Assembly (NCBI GenBank): GCA_947846985.1
Contig: CANTUZ010000004.1
Coordinates: forward strand, 3,028,927 to 3,092,926
Source of the DNA: Fratercula arctica
Lineage: Eukaryota; Chordata; Aves; Charadriiformes; Alcidae
Length of the DNA: 64,000 bases
Direction: 5' to 3'
Position 1 is the stretch's first letter, and each line of letters opens with the position of its first letter. Position numbers and translations under genes: made by a program. Positions 41,129 to 53,399 of the stretch are shown here, in pieces. The notes under the pieces were generated by a model. The model was not told the DNA's origin. It saw only the letters and a program-made list of their open reading frames with translations, and ran no database searches.

Positions 41129-41300
41129 CTGATACAAGCCTGGGGACGAGGCGAGGGAAGGGAACCTCTTCTACGGAAGGCTGAGAAGGTGGGTGGTGGA
41201 GCCGCCGCTCCTTCATCTTGGCGGCGCGGCTGGCGATGCTCGGAACCCTGCCGCCTGGCTCTTCCGCCCGCCGCTCTCAGGGGTGACAAAGCCACCGCCA
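41129..41300 (-). promoter_or_regulatory. Small CpG-rich patch with a strong-context ATG (minus strand)
   Basis: This isolated patch stands out from AT-rich surroundings by dense CpG, especially 41200-41280. On the minus strand it contains GCCGCCAAGATGA, a near-ideal start context, with ATG at 41216-41214. The frame opened (41013-41216) begins MKERRLHHPPSQPS and meets a possible donor (TATCAG/GTGACC) after 41129. It could be a further alternative promoter and first exon of the minus-strand gene, or an enhancer. The peptide is not recognisable. Confidence 0.3.
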
Positions 41301-41810
41301 ACACGGACAAAAGCCTGAAGGAATTCTGCAGTAAATACCTGGCTGGCAGCTGAGCCAAGCGAGACACAGGTTTTCGGCACAGTCTTTCAAAATATCAGGA
41401 GAAGAGATAAAGGAAAAGGGGCAATAAATCACATTTTCAAAATTATGCCTGAAGAACAAAGAGATACTGACAAAAACTTTTTTTTTTTTTTTTAGAAACA
41501 AAATGCAATTCTCTTCCAAGAGTTGCTCCTCTTCGAATTTCACATTATCTTCCTAAAAACCTTTCCGTAATTTTTTCTTCAGTGAAATAAAATGGAGCCT
41601 CGCAGAAATTATATTATGTGCCAGCAATCCAATCGTGAAACCCCCACAGTTAGTAAATTCCCAGAGGCTACAGAAACATTTCTTCGTTTACAACAGCTGA
41701 AGAAATATTTCTTTATTGGAGCAGACACATACATTGAAGGCATTTAACAATCTAAGAAAAAAAAGAAAAAAAAACTCGCTGAGCACTACATGGAGTGACA
41801 CTTTGCCCAG

Positions 41811-41915
41811 CTGGAGTGGACAAAGGTCTTCAGCCATCACTGGGACCTAGTCTTGGCCAAACCTCAAGATTTACGTCAACTTGAACAGATGCTGAAGGAG
41901 ATCAATGCAAAGAAA
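41811..41915 (+). other. Exon-like open segment (35 codons), unverified
   Basis: A 105-base segment lies between an acceptor-like TTTGCCCAG and a donor-like AAA/GTGTGT, giving phase 0 at both ends. It would read LEWTKVFSHHWDLVLAKPQD followed by a leucine-spaced, charged stretch LRQLEQMLKEINAKK. Composition and codon choice look coding. Against it: the pyrimidine tract before the acceptor is poor (A-rich instead), an in-frame stop lies 18 bases upstream of the segment, and no partner exon was found on the plus strand. It may be an exon of a gene embedded in the intron, a relic of a processed gene, or chance. I do not recognise the family. Confidence 0.28.
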
Positions 41916-42756
41916 GTGTGTTTCCTTCACCTCTGTTCTGAAACGTATTCTAAGACAAAATTAAAATGGATTTTTAAAATTTTGTTCAGTAATACCTATG
42001 AGTACACTTATATTTATTTATATTGGCGTATTACATTGTATTTGTATACTTTTATATATACACAAACATTTATATTTATAGCTGTGCTCATGAGACCAAA
42101 AAATGAAACAATAGTTTTAAAAAGAAATTTTAAAGAGGGAAGGAATCGTATTTTGACATTTCCTGCTAAGGTCTTGAGAGGTTTTTTTTGAAACATGATG
42201 AAACCTACACTCTTCTCTGCTGGGCTGCCAACCAAGACTGTAGAGTGAGTTTTGGCGTACAAGCAAAATTCCTCAATGGCAGCATCCTCTCCAGAATAAG
42301 AATTTACTCATTTGTAAGTAAAGTTAGGGGTACACCAACTCATTTGCTTAAGAGAAGCTTTTCAACCCTTACAATCCCGGTGGGTGCCGCTGTTCCCAAA
42401 TAATCCCTGCCGTTCTTTGTAAAGGTTTTCCACACCTGGAATTTTCTTTGTAGTTCTTCTGCATCAGAACGTCAACTCTGCAAACGCAGCCCCCGTCGTC
42501 CCCCCTAACACTAACCTGTAGCATCGTCCTCTCGGAATCTTTTGCGACAGCTTCACTTACGACAGAGATTTCACTTTAAGCAAGACAATGAGAGACAATC
42601 TCTCATTACAGGAGCTATGTCAAGGGATCTGGATGATGTTACTGGATGCTTGCGCTAAAGGAGAATAGGACTTGTGGGGTTTTTGTAGCTCTGACATGTT
42701 TTCCTGTGATCAGTGTCCAGAATTTTTATCTCCTGTTGGCTGCGGTTGAGAACCAG

Positions 42757-43255
42757 GTGGAAGAACCGGGGAGTCACTGGGTGGGAGAACTGAAGACCAC
42801 TGGGTTTTTCGTGGGAGAACTGAGGACCACTGGGTTCTTCGTGGGAGAACTGAGGACCACTGGGTTCTCGGTGGGAGAACTGAAGACCACTGGGTTCTCG
42901 GTGGGAGAACTGGGTGGGAGAACGAGGGATCATTGGGTTCTCATTGGGAGAACTAGGTGGGAGAACGAGGGATCACTAGGTTCTCATTGGGAGAACTGGG
43001 TGGGAGAACTGAAGACCACTGGGTTCTTTGTGGGAGAACTGGGTGGGAGAACTGAAGACCACTGGGTTCTTCGTGGGAGAACTGAGGACCACTGGGTTCT
43101 CGGTGGGAGAACTGGGTGGGAGGGTTCTCAGTGGGAGAACTGGGTGGGAGAACAGGGGATCACTGAGTTCTTGGGGGAAGAAATGGTGATCACTGGGTGG
43201 GAGAACTGAAGACCACTGTGTTCTTGGTGGGAGAACTGGGGATCACCGGGTTCTC
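42757..43255. repeat. 30-bp-based minisatellite (GTGGGAGAACTG... unit)
   Basis: About 16 units alternate between a full 30-bp form (GTGGGAGAACTG, then (A/G)AGACCACTGG, then GTTCTTC or GTTCTCG) and shortened forms, with 'gagggatcattgg' variants in the middle. The plus-strand frame 42646-43209 (187 codons) stays open and reads as a decapeptide repeat VGEL(K/R)TTGF(F/S). A minus-strand frame (42655-42933) is open as well. Open frames on both strands follow from the unit length being a multiple of three. No splice context or start supports a gene. Confidence 0.92.
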
Positions 43256-46200
43256 AGCCCTTGCTCTGCCACTCGCGCTTCAGGTTGCCCCGGGCAAACC
43301 ACTGCAAAGCAACCGACTGCAGCACGAGGCAGTAATACCATTTTTATTCTATCAAGCACATTAGCTGCAATGATGACAAATGCTATTGGAGAAAATGACC
43401 GTATATTAATATCCCCATTATTAGAATGGCAGCCCAATCTCCTCAGTTGGTTGAGCCATGCCTTACAGTAACGTAAATCCCACTCTCATTTCATTTGTAT
43501 GCCTACAAATCATATTTTAGCCAGAAAAAAAAAAAAGGCAACAAATAATTATGTGCTTTTCATACTGTTCCAATAAAGGGTTTTATAAGCACACAATAGC
43601 GAAAAAGATCCAGCATTTTCTCTCTGATGATCTCGCCAAGCACTGAAACTGTCACAGGAGAACCAGCTCCACCCTCTCTCCCCTCCCGGTTCCTCGTTTC
43701 CGTCCCTTCCCGTCCTGTCTCCCCTGCAGAAAGGAAGGAGGGAGCTCCAAACCCCCTCAGTTTCTTACGCCGGTTCCCAGGAAGGACAAGCCAAGCCCGA
43801 TTCAACCAGTGGCAGCCCCATCTTCCACCACCTTGTCCAACCACAAACCCCTAATCACAGCAGCTGCAGAACCGACTTCTAAACAAGATGACACATGCCG
43901 TAGGATTTGGAGCCCGGGAACTATCCCAGCCTCAAGTGTTTGGCTTCCCTCTGTATTAATTCGGGCTTGTTCTTTTCGGGAGATCAACTACATCTATTTC
44001 CACCACCCCCCCCCCAAGAAAGTTCCAGCAAAAGGTTAACCATTTGTTCACTCCTTCAGGAAATAAAAAAAAAAAAAAAAAAAAAAAAAATTCATCATTA
44101 CATTAATCCTCCCAAGAGGACGGATGGGACAACGTAAGCAAATACCCAAACCTCACTTACCCACTCGAGTGATCCATTAACTCTGGTCTCCAGCATCAAC
44201 ACATAGAGCTTCACTGACTAACTCATACTCAACTGGTTTGTGACCGTATTTTTTGTCACTTCAACCACATCAATTAAAAAGGTGACTTTTATTAACGGTA
44301 TTAACCGCTTCCATTTAATGATTTTTTTTAATTTTTTTTTTTTTTTTTCTTCATTTACACATATCTGGTTTCCATTTGGACGAACCTGCCTCGTGCAGAA
44401 GAGATCTCCAGCGGGATTTTCTTTTTGTTCATTCACTGGAAAGACTGGGATACCATTCACGTAAGTGCTGTATAAATATAAGCCAGACTGTTCGGAGGCA
44501 GCAACCGGTTCATAACGACGACTTCTAGGAAAGGCATGTCGTACATCACCACCCTAATTGCTGTCAACTAGATTTCACATGGGCCGCACTCCCGCGTTTA
44601 CGCTGCAAAGGAGCAATCTCGTATCTTAAAAGTATACATTAGTGCCTAATGAATTCCTGGCAGCTGTTTTACCATCGAAAGCCATCGCCTGCTGCTTCTG
44701 CTTGGCCATGTTGCTGTGGAAAAAGCAGTTACGCTGAGGACCCGGGGGGAGAGAGGCGGGTACAAACACACAGCGTCAAATATAATTAACCGTAAGCCCC
44801 CACACGCTCCACACCTCCGATCACGGAGATCGCAAGCTCTGCAAGCGCCAGGACTTCCTTGGAAAACACCTTCTGCACCGTAAGAAGCAGTTGGTTAAAA
44901 ATAAATGCCACAACAGAAGCCGTGCTTGCCTTTCAGGTGGGGGGCAACAGGTACATACTTACACCTTCCCTCCCCACCTCTCAAGTGCACCAAAGGAAAG
45001 GTGTAACTCAACTAGAACTCCAACGCGTAACTTCAACCTTTAACTTGCATTTCCCACCAAACGACACGATACCAGTCGTTCCAATGGCTGAGCGGGAGGC
45101 CACGATCTCTCCAAGTCCTTGGGAGAGCAGTGACCTTTGGAGAAGGCGCAGAGCGCATTTCCCGTCTCTCCCTTGCACTCGTTTTTGGGAATGCTGGAGT
45201 CGCCACTCCGCCTTCAGCGTGACTCAAGCGGTTAACGCGCAAATGGAAAATGCCACCTCATAAAGCGCCTTTCTTCAGTGTTTCAAAGCTAATGAGCATG
45301 AATCATAGATTGATCGGGGAAAATCCGTGCCCGTTCCAGGGCTTCTGTTTTCTGCTACTGCCCGGGCTCCTCTCCCTTCCGTGGGTAGGCGGCAACGAGA
45401 GCCCAGACCCTCGGCGGATGGATGCTGGCAGAGCCCCCGCCGGCTGCCACAAACCAACGCCGACATCCAGCAGCGACCACGACCCGCTGTGCGCCGGTGC
45501 CACGCGCCAAGGAGGGGGGTACGAACAGGCCGAGATGGAGCACCGCCACACATCCCCGAATACACACGGACACAACCCACAGCCTGCTCCTCCCCATGTT
45601 CGTGCCTATTCATTCCTTTTTTTTTTTTTTTCTTTGGAGTGCCTCATAGCCACGGGGATCTAACCAGGAGGGTCAGATTAGCTTTCTAATGGTTTGCACC
45701 ATGAATAACCACCACTGTTTCTTGACATTTATACTTTGACATCTGCTCTCCGATACGGAAAGCTGCCAGACGTATTAGATATTTAAAACATTAAAAAAAA
45801 AAAGAAAGGGACTAGCAGAGTCTTTTGGTCACAGGAAAGCGGCACGATTTTTAATGCAGTAAGAGACAAACAAGGTTCAGAATCGTTATCTTCTATAGAA
45901 GGGGGTAAATTGTTTATATTGTCATCAATTCACACTTTTGTTTATATATTTCAAAACTCTCACCCTTGTTCTTCATCACCTCAACTACGTTGACATATAC
46001 GTCAAACACCGCCTTGTAAAGAAAGCCTGGTAGGGGAACAATTAGCAGATTTAATTGATCAGGAAGCCAAATTATTGCAGGAATCTGTGCGCTCCCGGTG
46101 CCAATTTAAATCCACACACTCCATTTGCTCAGAGCCAGTACTACAGCACAACATAAACACAGGCCACCCAAGGCTGGATAAAACAAACACAAGCAACCAA

Positions 46201-49200
46201 TCGCTTCCGAAATCCTTAGCCTGTGGCAGAAACTATATGCTGTTTAACCTAGAAAATCATTTCAAACCGCAATTACTGCTGTTTACTTGATCATTTCCTC
46301 AGGAGCCAGTCCTATTCTCCAGAGAGCGCTTCATTCCTGGACTATATTTTGTGCGCGTGTGTGAGCTGAACTGAAAAAAAACCATACAATTACATGACAC
46401 AAATAAATATACAATTACAAATTGTTTACCCGCGCGTAACCCAAGCTCAGGCTAGCTGGAAGCAGCCACAGAAAAGGTAAGATAATATGGGGAGGCATCT
46501 ACCTTCGCTCCCTAAATTGCTGTGTGGTCAAGGAGCTTTTTTATTTCAAGAAGGTTTGGGGACGACTAATCAGTGCCCGCGCGTTTGACTTGCGCTGTCT
46601 GTAAGACACACTGCCTTCCTGTTTCAAAGGCCAAGACTTAAAACTTCATTGCCACCCTCCAAAAAAATTTAAAAAAAAAAAAAAAAAATCACACTTACAA
46701 AAGAGAGAGATGAATTTGAAGATTCATTACATGTGTTTTCAACACTGACTCGTTTACGAAAAAGCGACCCCATGCGATTCACTGCCTCTGTCGTGGCGTT
46801 TTAGAAACTACTCTGAGGGAGCCTTAAACATTGGCCCGTTCCCGTCTACTTTAAAAAAAAAAAAAAAAAAAAAAAATTGTTCCCTCCTGTATTTGGTGCC
46901 AGAGCACAATGAAATCAAGTGGAAATTAATGAGAAAATGCAAAATGACTCGCATCACCACTGAATAAGGGTACAGCAAATTTCCACTGAAAACGAAGCAC
47001 GGAAATACCGCATCGGTGGAGGAATAATAACGCTAAGTTCAAACTTGCAGCTCAGCAAGTTCTGTCACCAAGACAAAAGCAACCCACTTAAGCGGCTAGG
47101 AAAGATTTTGAAATAATTAATTCCTGCAAATAAATGAGAGTAAGGGCCCCTAGCCATCTTATTATTTCCTTGGCCTCCCCCTGTTCCTCGCATTTCAGCG
47201 CCGCAGGGTTGCCAGCGTCTAGCCTAAATATCTACGTGCTGCACGTGTCAGTCTCAATTTGTAGAGGGGGAAAAAAAAAAAAAAAAAAGAAAAAACTTTC
47301 CTGGGCAGAAATGCCATCTGAAGCATCACCACAGCACACCCAGCGGAGGCAGGGACACAGAAGGTGGCATCTCTGATGTGGACGGGTAGGTCAGAGGGGC
47401 AGAGGACATGAGCAGCTGCCGATACCTCCCCAGGCAGCTGGATATGCCAAGACCTTGTGTAGCATCTGGAAGAGCCTTTGGGAAGATGCCTCTTCCATAA
47501 GAGGCAGAGGGAGAGCACGTGGCCGCCTCCGGCATGGAGCCCAATGTCCCCAGAGAGCCGGGACAGGCGGCCAGAAAGCCCAGCTCAGCCCGTGTCACCG
47601 CTGGCCCGCAGGAACGCCTGACAAGGCGGCGAGGTGGGCGAACGTGATATAATAAACGCGATACTCGACAGCCCCGGGCATCCTGCTGGGAGAAAAGGAA
47701 GGCGGCCGGGGAAAAAGGGACTCGCTTCTCTGACTCAACTGATGTTTGCCAAACATTGGTGAAAATGAGCAAGAGCTGCCAGTGATAAATGGGGAGCCCG
47801 GAACGCGCGGCAGGCGGAGGCAGGCTCAACACGACACGCGGCGCTGTATGAAATCCACCGCTCTCACCCAGATCGTTTCCTCCGTGTTGTCTTCACAATA
47901 TTTAACCTGTGAAACGTAGCACTTGAAGACAATTGCTCAATACACTAAAATAACTCCATCCCTCTTGTAGATTCCTATTCCTCTATTAAAAAAAAAAAAA
48001 CAACAACGTTTTCAAAAGCAACACACATACTAACTTTAAAGCCCGCAATGAATAAATGTAACCTTACAAGTAGTTGTGTCGATTCTAAGACTTGTTCATG
48101 GCTCATTCCGTCAATAGAAAGGGGCACAATAACGCTTGAAGTGATCCTGTTCCACCAGAACATAAAGACCTAGAAAAGCCAGCGTGGCCCCTAGAGCATG
48201 CTCTCTCTCTCTTACACTCTTTATTATGCCAGAAAAACGACGACGACAACAAAATGCTGCGGAGTCCAGATGTTCACTTGTATTGCCCCATCATTGGGTT
48301 CCCTGCCTCACTGCTGGAAGGAAATGGAAATTATTTCTCCAGAGCGTCAACCGCCGTGGGGCTGCCGTGAGAAAAGCACTGATGCAACCACCAAAAGTAC
48401 AGCGGTATAAATACACAGCGGTTTTGGTTTGTTACCGTTACGCGTAATTAAAGCTAGAGTGGACGGGCAAGGTAGGGGGAGAAGGGGAAAAAAAAAAAAA
48501 TACACCAAAGCATTTGTTTTATAGCTGGCACAAAAAGTGCTGGAAGCCCTGTGATAAGAAGAAAGGGCAAAGGGAACGGGCAAAACCTGAGCTCGACAAT
48601 GCAAGAAGATCGGCGGAGTTGCATCAGCTCTACAATAGCGCAAACCCCGCTGAAACGTAGCGCAGGCCTTTAGGAACACGCCTGGTTTGATCCTCAACAG
48701 TCTCTTCACAAACGAGTCTCTCGCCTCCACGACCTAAAATTAAGTTTGGCTTTTTCTCCGTCTATTCTCTTCTTTCCAGAGCCAATTCTAGCGCCATTTC
48801 TCCGCTTGTTTGTTTGTTTTCGCGTAAATGGGATTAACTCAACTGAAAGCAAGGCAGTTCCGATTCTCTAAAACCAGCTCAGCTGAAGGAAGAATAAAAC
48901 CTTCCAGAGTCACAGCAGCTACATCAGTAGTAAAATCAACACCACCAAACACCAACGTGTTGGGTTAACTTACACCTACCGCTTTGGCTTTGTGAGGAAG
49001 CCTTTTAGATATCCTAGTCCTGAATGAAAGAGAAGACTGGGTTTTTTTCCCCCCGTCAGCTCTTTCTGCCTGTTCACTTCACTGCGCCTCGTCTGAAGGA
49101 AAACCTTCTTCTTTTAAAAGTGGAGGGCGTGATCTCCCTTAGAGGAGGAGGATCACCGCACTCTGGCTTCATCTCGGTCGGATCGTCAAACTTTACAGCT

Positions 49201-52200
49201 ATTTACCTGTCACCAGTAATAACGGGATAGCGAGGGAAACAGCAGCAACCAGAGGCGCCTAGGGGGGACTCCGCAAGTGTGAAATGAAGGCAATTGAGAG
49301 GGAAGGCCAGCCAGCAGACTGGAAGCGCTGTCACACAAGCCCCCAGACTCATCCCAGGGAGAGATGGACACTGGTTCAAATTTTTCTTCTGACGGCATTT
49401 CATTTTCCGCTACATTTGGTAGCTGGAAGAGCGAAACAACCAGGTAAACAGACATTTTAGAAGACGTAATTAGCCACGCTTACAGTTAAACTGTTGTGTA
49501 GTATTAGTACGGCACCGTGACACAGGCGAAAACACAACAGGACGTGGGAGCGAGAGGGACCTCCTTCAGTTGAATCCAGTCCAGCGACACGTTAGAGAAA
49601 CGGCATCTCATTCATAATGAAGTTTCGCTTGGTTCTTTACCCCGTTAAACCTATCAAAAAGCTGCTGAAGAGCCTCGTTTCCTTCTCCCCTCCAACAGCC
49701 TTTTGCTTTAGCGCACCAAAGCCAAGCTCCTCCGGTTGTCGCATAAGACAGGCTCTCTCTTCCAGCAGTCCCTCTTTACACGCTTTGGCAACGGTTGGAC
49801 TCTTGTTCTGGAACACAGGTGACCAAAATTGCACTTGTATTCCAAAATGGTTCTCAATTACCTTACGCGTGGAATGATTAGTCTTGAGGAACCGAAGTTA
49901 ATTAAAAGCATTACCTTATACCCTGTAACAATTCTATTAGCAAATATACAGCTTCCACTCAAAGCACCTCACCTAATACGTCCAATTTCTTTTCTTTTCC
50001 CATAGATACGCTTAAAAGAGGAGATGACGCTTAGCTTAGGAGAAGACGTCTCACTTATCTTCCTTTAAATCAACACTACAACTTCCTCCAAGTCTGTTAT
50101 AGCATGAGCCTGACTCCAAGCTTTTCGTTCCTTTAAAGAATGAGCAATACAAGTAACGAGAGTGGAACTCCGTGATAAGCTAAAATGGATTATTTGTGCA
50201 TCGATGGCGTGTGCTTTCTGATCAGTGGAGTGAGAACCTGTGGTTTCTGGAAACCCCTTTGCCATCGGCACTTTTAGGACCAGATACAGGAACACGCTTC
50301 ACTTTCTACACCATGACCAACAGTAGTTGTTTTTCATCTGAAACACTCTATAGTGGAAAAAAAACCCACCAAAACATCCTTGAGAGGAATTATAGGAATT
50401 TGGTACTTGGACACTTCACAACACACTTGGCAAAATACAGGAGGCGGCCTCCAAGAACTACGGTATTAAAAATTCCCATTCACTTGCTATGCTGCTCCTT
50501 CAACACCAGCAGCATGTCGGCTACCAAGAGGAGAAGACCAACGCACACCAAGCGCTGCTCTCGCTGGATTCCCACGCGGTCACACCAGCCACAGAACGCG
50601 GCCCTTCTGTTCGCTTCTGCCTCCAGCAGAACGCATCTTATGCTCTCTGACACTAAAACACTGAACTTCAGTGTGATTTCCACCCCCACTCCCCCCCCGG
50701 AACACAAATTTCACCATACCCCAGTTATCACGTGAAGGCGAAGTACCACAGGAGAACTGGACGCAACCCTACCGTTGGATTCACAAACCTATGAAGGCAG
50801 CCCACTGACTCACCAGAACGCACAAAACCCACCACAACGAATTAAATTTGGGGTTGGGGTGGGTAGGATTTTTCTCCGTTTCATGCAAATTTCGGTTTTG
50901 CCCATCCTGTATCCGGATGAAACAGAAGCCCTTTCATTTTAGAGTAGGCGTGCACAAAAACTGCTGATAATTAGAGAAAACCCTACACCTTTTCCTAGCT
51001 AGGACACCCTCCTGGAACATAGAAGATCCAGCTGAACCCTGTATCCGAGATAGGTTTCCTTCCGTCTCTCCCAATACATAGATCAAACTCATCTGGCTCA
51101 ATTAATATTTAATTATCCACACAAAAGGGATCAGCTTCCACAGAACAGATAGAGGGCACGTTGGATGGCGCAATGCAGCTTCCTTCAGCAAAAGTAGTTC
51201 AGGACCTGAAAACAGGCCGCGTTACTTCTGATTTTGGAGCTCTCGCACATGGCGCTTTCATCTCTGTTCCCAAAAGAAATTCTGCCTACCTAGTCAAAAC
51301 GCAGAGGAATTCAGCCCGGAATTCTGGTACCCTTGGCTATTCCAGGGTGGCTCTTTCTCATCCAAAAAGTTATCTATTTTTAGGTTTTAAGAAAGCCACC
51401 CTTAGAATTTAAGAAGGAATAATATAGCGTGGAGCTATATTTCTTCATGAAGTCGCTCACGGTAAAGCTTCAGGAGAGCTAATCCAACATGAGACCCGAG
51501 GCACCAACACCAACTGCATCCACACTGAGCCATTAAGAACTTTTTTTGGTTGAACGCTTGTCAATTGAGAACGCCCAGTTAATATTTTCTAGTTGTAAAA
51601 GATAACTTTAAAGAGGTACCCCAACATTTAGTACGTTCTCGCAAAACGAAGACGCATCAGCCGTTGGAAGACTCAGAAGATGGAGACTCAACGTAAGAGA
51701 GGCTTTCTAAGCACTCATTCGGCAGCAGCGGCATATGCTCGGGTTTCAACCTTGAAAGGCTCTGGGCCACTTCACTTAGAAAACCATGGGAAAACAAGAA
51801 GCCACGTATACATGGATAAAAAAGAAGAAATGGAAACACCCCCTTGAATTCCTTAGATCTTCAAAACCTCTCCCCTAGTACGATATTCTTCCCGGCTTAT
51901 CTAACAGCCAAATGAAAACACTGGGCATGCACCTGATCATTTGACTTTTGCTTCCTCGTGTGGATTTACATACCCACGCGAATAAACCTTTCAAATCCAG
52001 AGATAAGACGAAGCAGACATTCCCTCCGCTGCTCGGTCGTGCTCAAATAGAAGGCCAAGGTGCTATATAAAATCCCCCACTGTGTGGAGATCCAGGCAAT
52101 ATTCCAGGCACAATGGGGTGGGGTGAGGATGTTTTTGTTCAGTTTCTCCCTTAGACTGGATTATTATCTCATGCCCTTACGGTTATCTGTACAGAACCTG

Positions 52201-53277
52201 CCCTCTGTGACAAAATGGGGTTTAACAGTGTCACCTATTGCAAAACAGCTTTTCTTCACCAGGCCAAAACCCTGCCAGAGCTCCCTCAATAAGTGTCCGT
52301 TTAGCAGCTCTATATATTATTTCCATTGGTGGCAATTCGTCTTGCTCGCATACAACGTCGGTTAAAATGCAAATTCTATGCAAAACGAGGGACTGAATAA
52401 CTCATCAGTGGATATACTTTGTGTGGATTAAGTTCTTCCTCATATTGGAGTAATTCCTCACCCTCCGAGTAGTCCCACACATTTCAGGGGGGTAACTCAC
52501 GTTATACCAATTAGGATGAAAGAAGGGTGTGGAGGGGGGATGACCGTAAACCAGTTTATGTCGTAACTACGCAGACCCACCGACATCTTCCCTCTTAAAG
52601 GAGGGGGGGGAAAAAAAAAAAAACCCAAACGGAAATAAATAGCTGCCTACAATTAAAAGCCATTAAAAAGAAATTACCTCGAGCAGGGGGTTGAGGCGGC
52701 GGGCAACGCTATACCTTGCAAATCAACCATTTAGGGAAGAGAGACTGGATGCACGGAGAAAGTGCCCTGGAAACTGGGCGTGGCTGGACAATTCACGTTT
52801 TTTATCCCATTATTTTTCATTAGCATCACTAAATTACCACAGACCGTACAAAAGCCAGCGTGGCTTATCTCCTTTTATGACCATTTCCAAGCCCATCTAA
52901 GAAACGTCTCCGGAAAAGTAAACTAAAAGGTTTATAAGCCTGCATCCGTATCCCTTGAAGAAAAAGGGGCAGAAGCACAGAAATCGATTCAACGGGCCGT
53001 CACGTGCTGGCTGGATATTTCTTCTGTCAAAACAAACTGCCCTTTTTCTCCAGGGGAGAGCAGGGAAACCCGCGCCGAGCGAGCGGCGCCCGCTGCCAAC
53101 TCCAGCTGCACAGACCAGACAGCTGCTTGGGGGGGGTTGGGGGGGAATAAAAAATAAAAAATAAAAAAAAATAAAGAAAGAACAGAAAAGAAACAGCCCT
53201 TCCCTCAGCCGTGTGGCCGCGTTATCGCAATATTTATCAATTCCCATGTCCAGACAGGGAGAGCCCCATCGCTTGCG
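43256..53277. other. Intronic/intergenic sequence left of the 53.5 kb island
   Basis: Contains the diverged CR1-like segment at 49.68-49.87 kb, long A runs at 44.07, 46.67 and 46.85 kb, and moderately GC-rich patches at about 45.37-45.60 and 47.48-47.66 kb. The 179-codon plus frame at 50196-50735 has no recognisable domain and overlaps a minus frame. For the minus-strand gene this would be first-intron sequence. Confidence 0.5.
49680..49870. mobile_element. Ancient, diverged CR1-like LINE fragment (probable)
   Basis: The string of motifs 'gccaagctcctcc...cataagacaggctctctcttccagcagtccctctttacac...ttctggaacacaggtgaccaaaattgcacttgtattccaaa' follows the order seen in a widespread old CR1-related repeat of sauropsids. 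It is heavily mutated. The overlapping open frames on both strands (49617-49877 plus, 49637-49834 minus) are therefore not considered genes. Confidence 0.55.
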
Positions 53278-53313
53278 GGGTACCAGGGGGCTGGGTACCA
53301 GGGGGCTGGGTAC
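53278..53313. repeat. 15-bp tandem repeat with GGTACC cores
   Basis: Two complete copies and one partial copy of a 15-bp unit (GGGTACCAGGGGGCT) lie in tandem, so GGTACC-type cores recur every 15 bases. The array is about 185 bases inside the intron downstream of the exon donor at 53497 on the minus strand. Confidence 0.85.
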
Positions 53314-53399
53314 CGAGCCCCCCGCCACCCCCACCAATAAAACCCCTTCTCCGGCTGGCCATGGGGTGCTCCCCTCGTCTGCTGCCCCCCCCCCCATGG

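Noticed and set aside
42646..43209. 187-codon repeat protein
   Set aside because: Explained by the minisatellite unit being a multiple of three; no start or splice context supports expression.
50196..50735. 179-codon plus-strand frame
   Set aside because: No recognisable family; overlaps minus-strand frames; composition not convincing.
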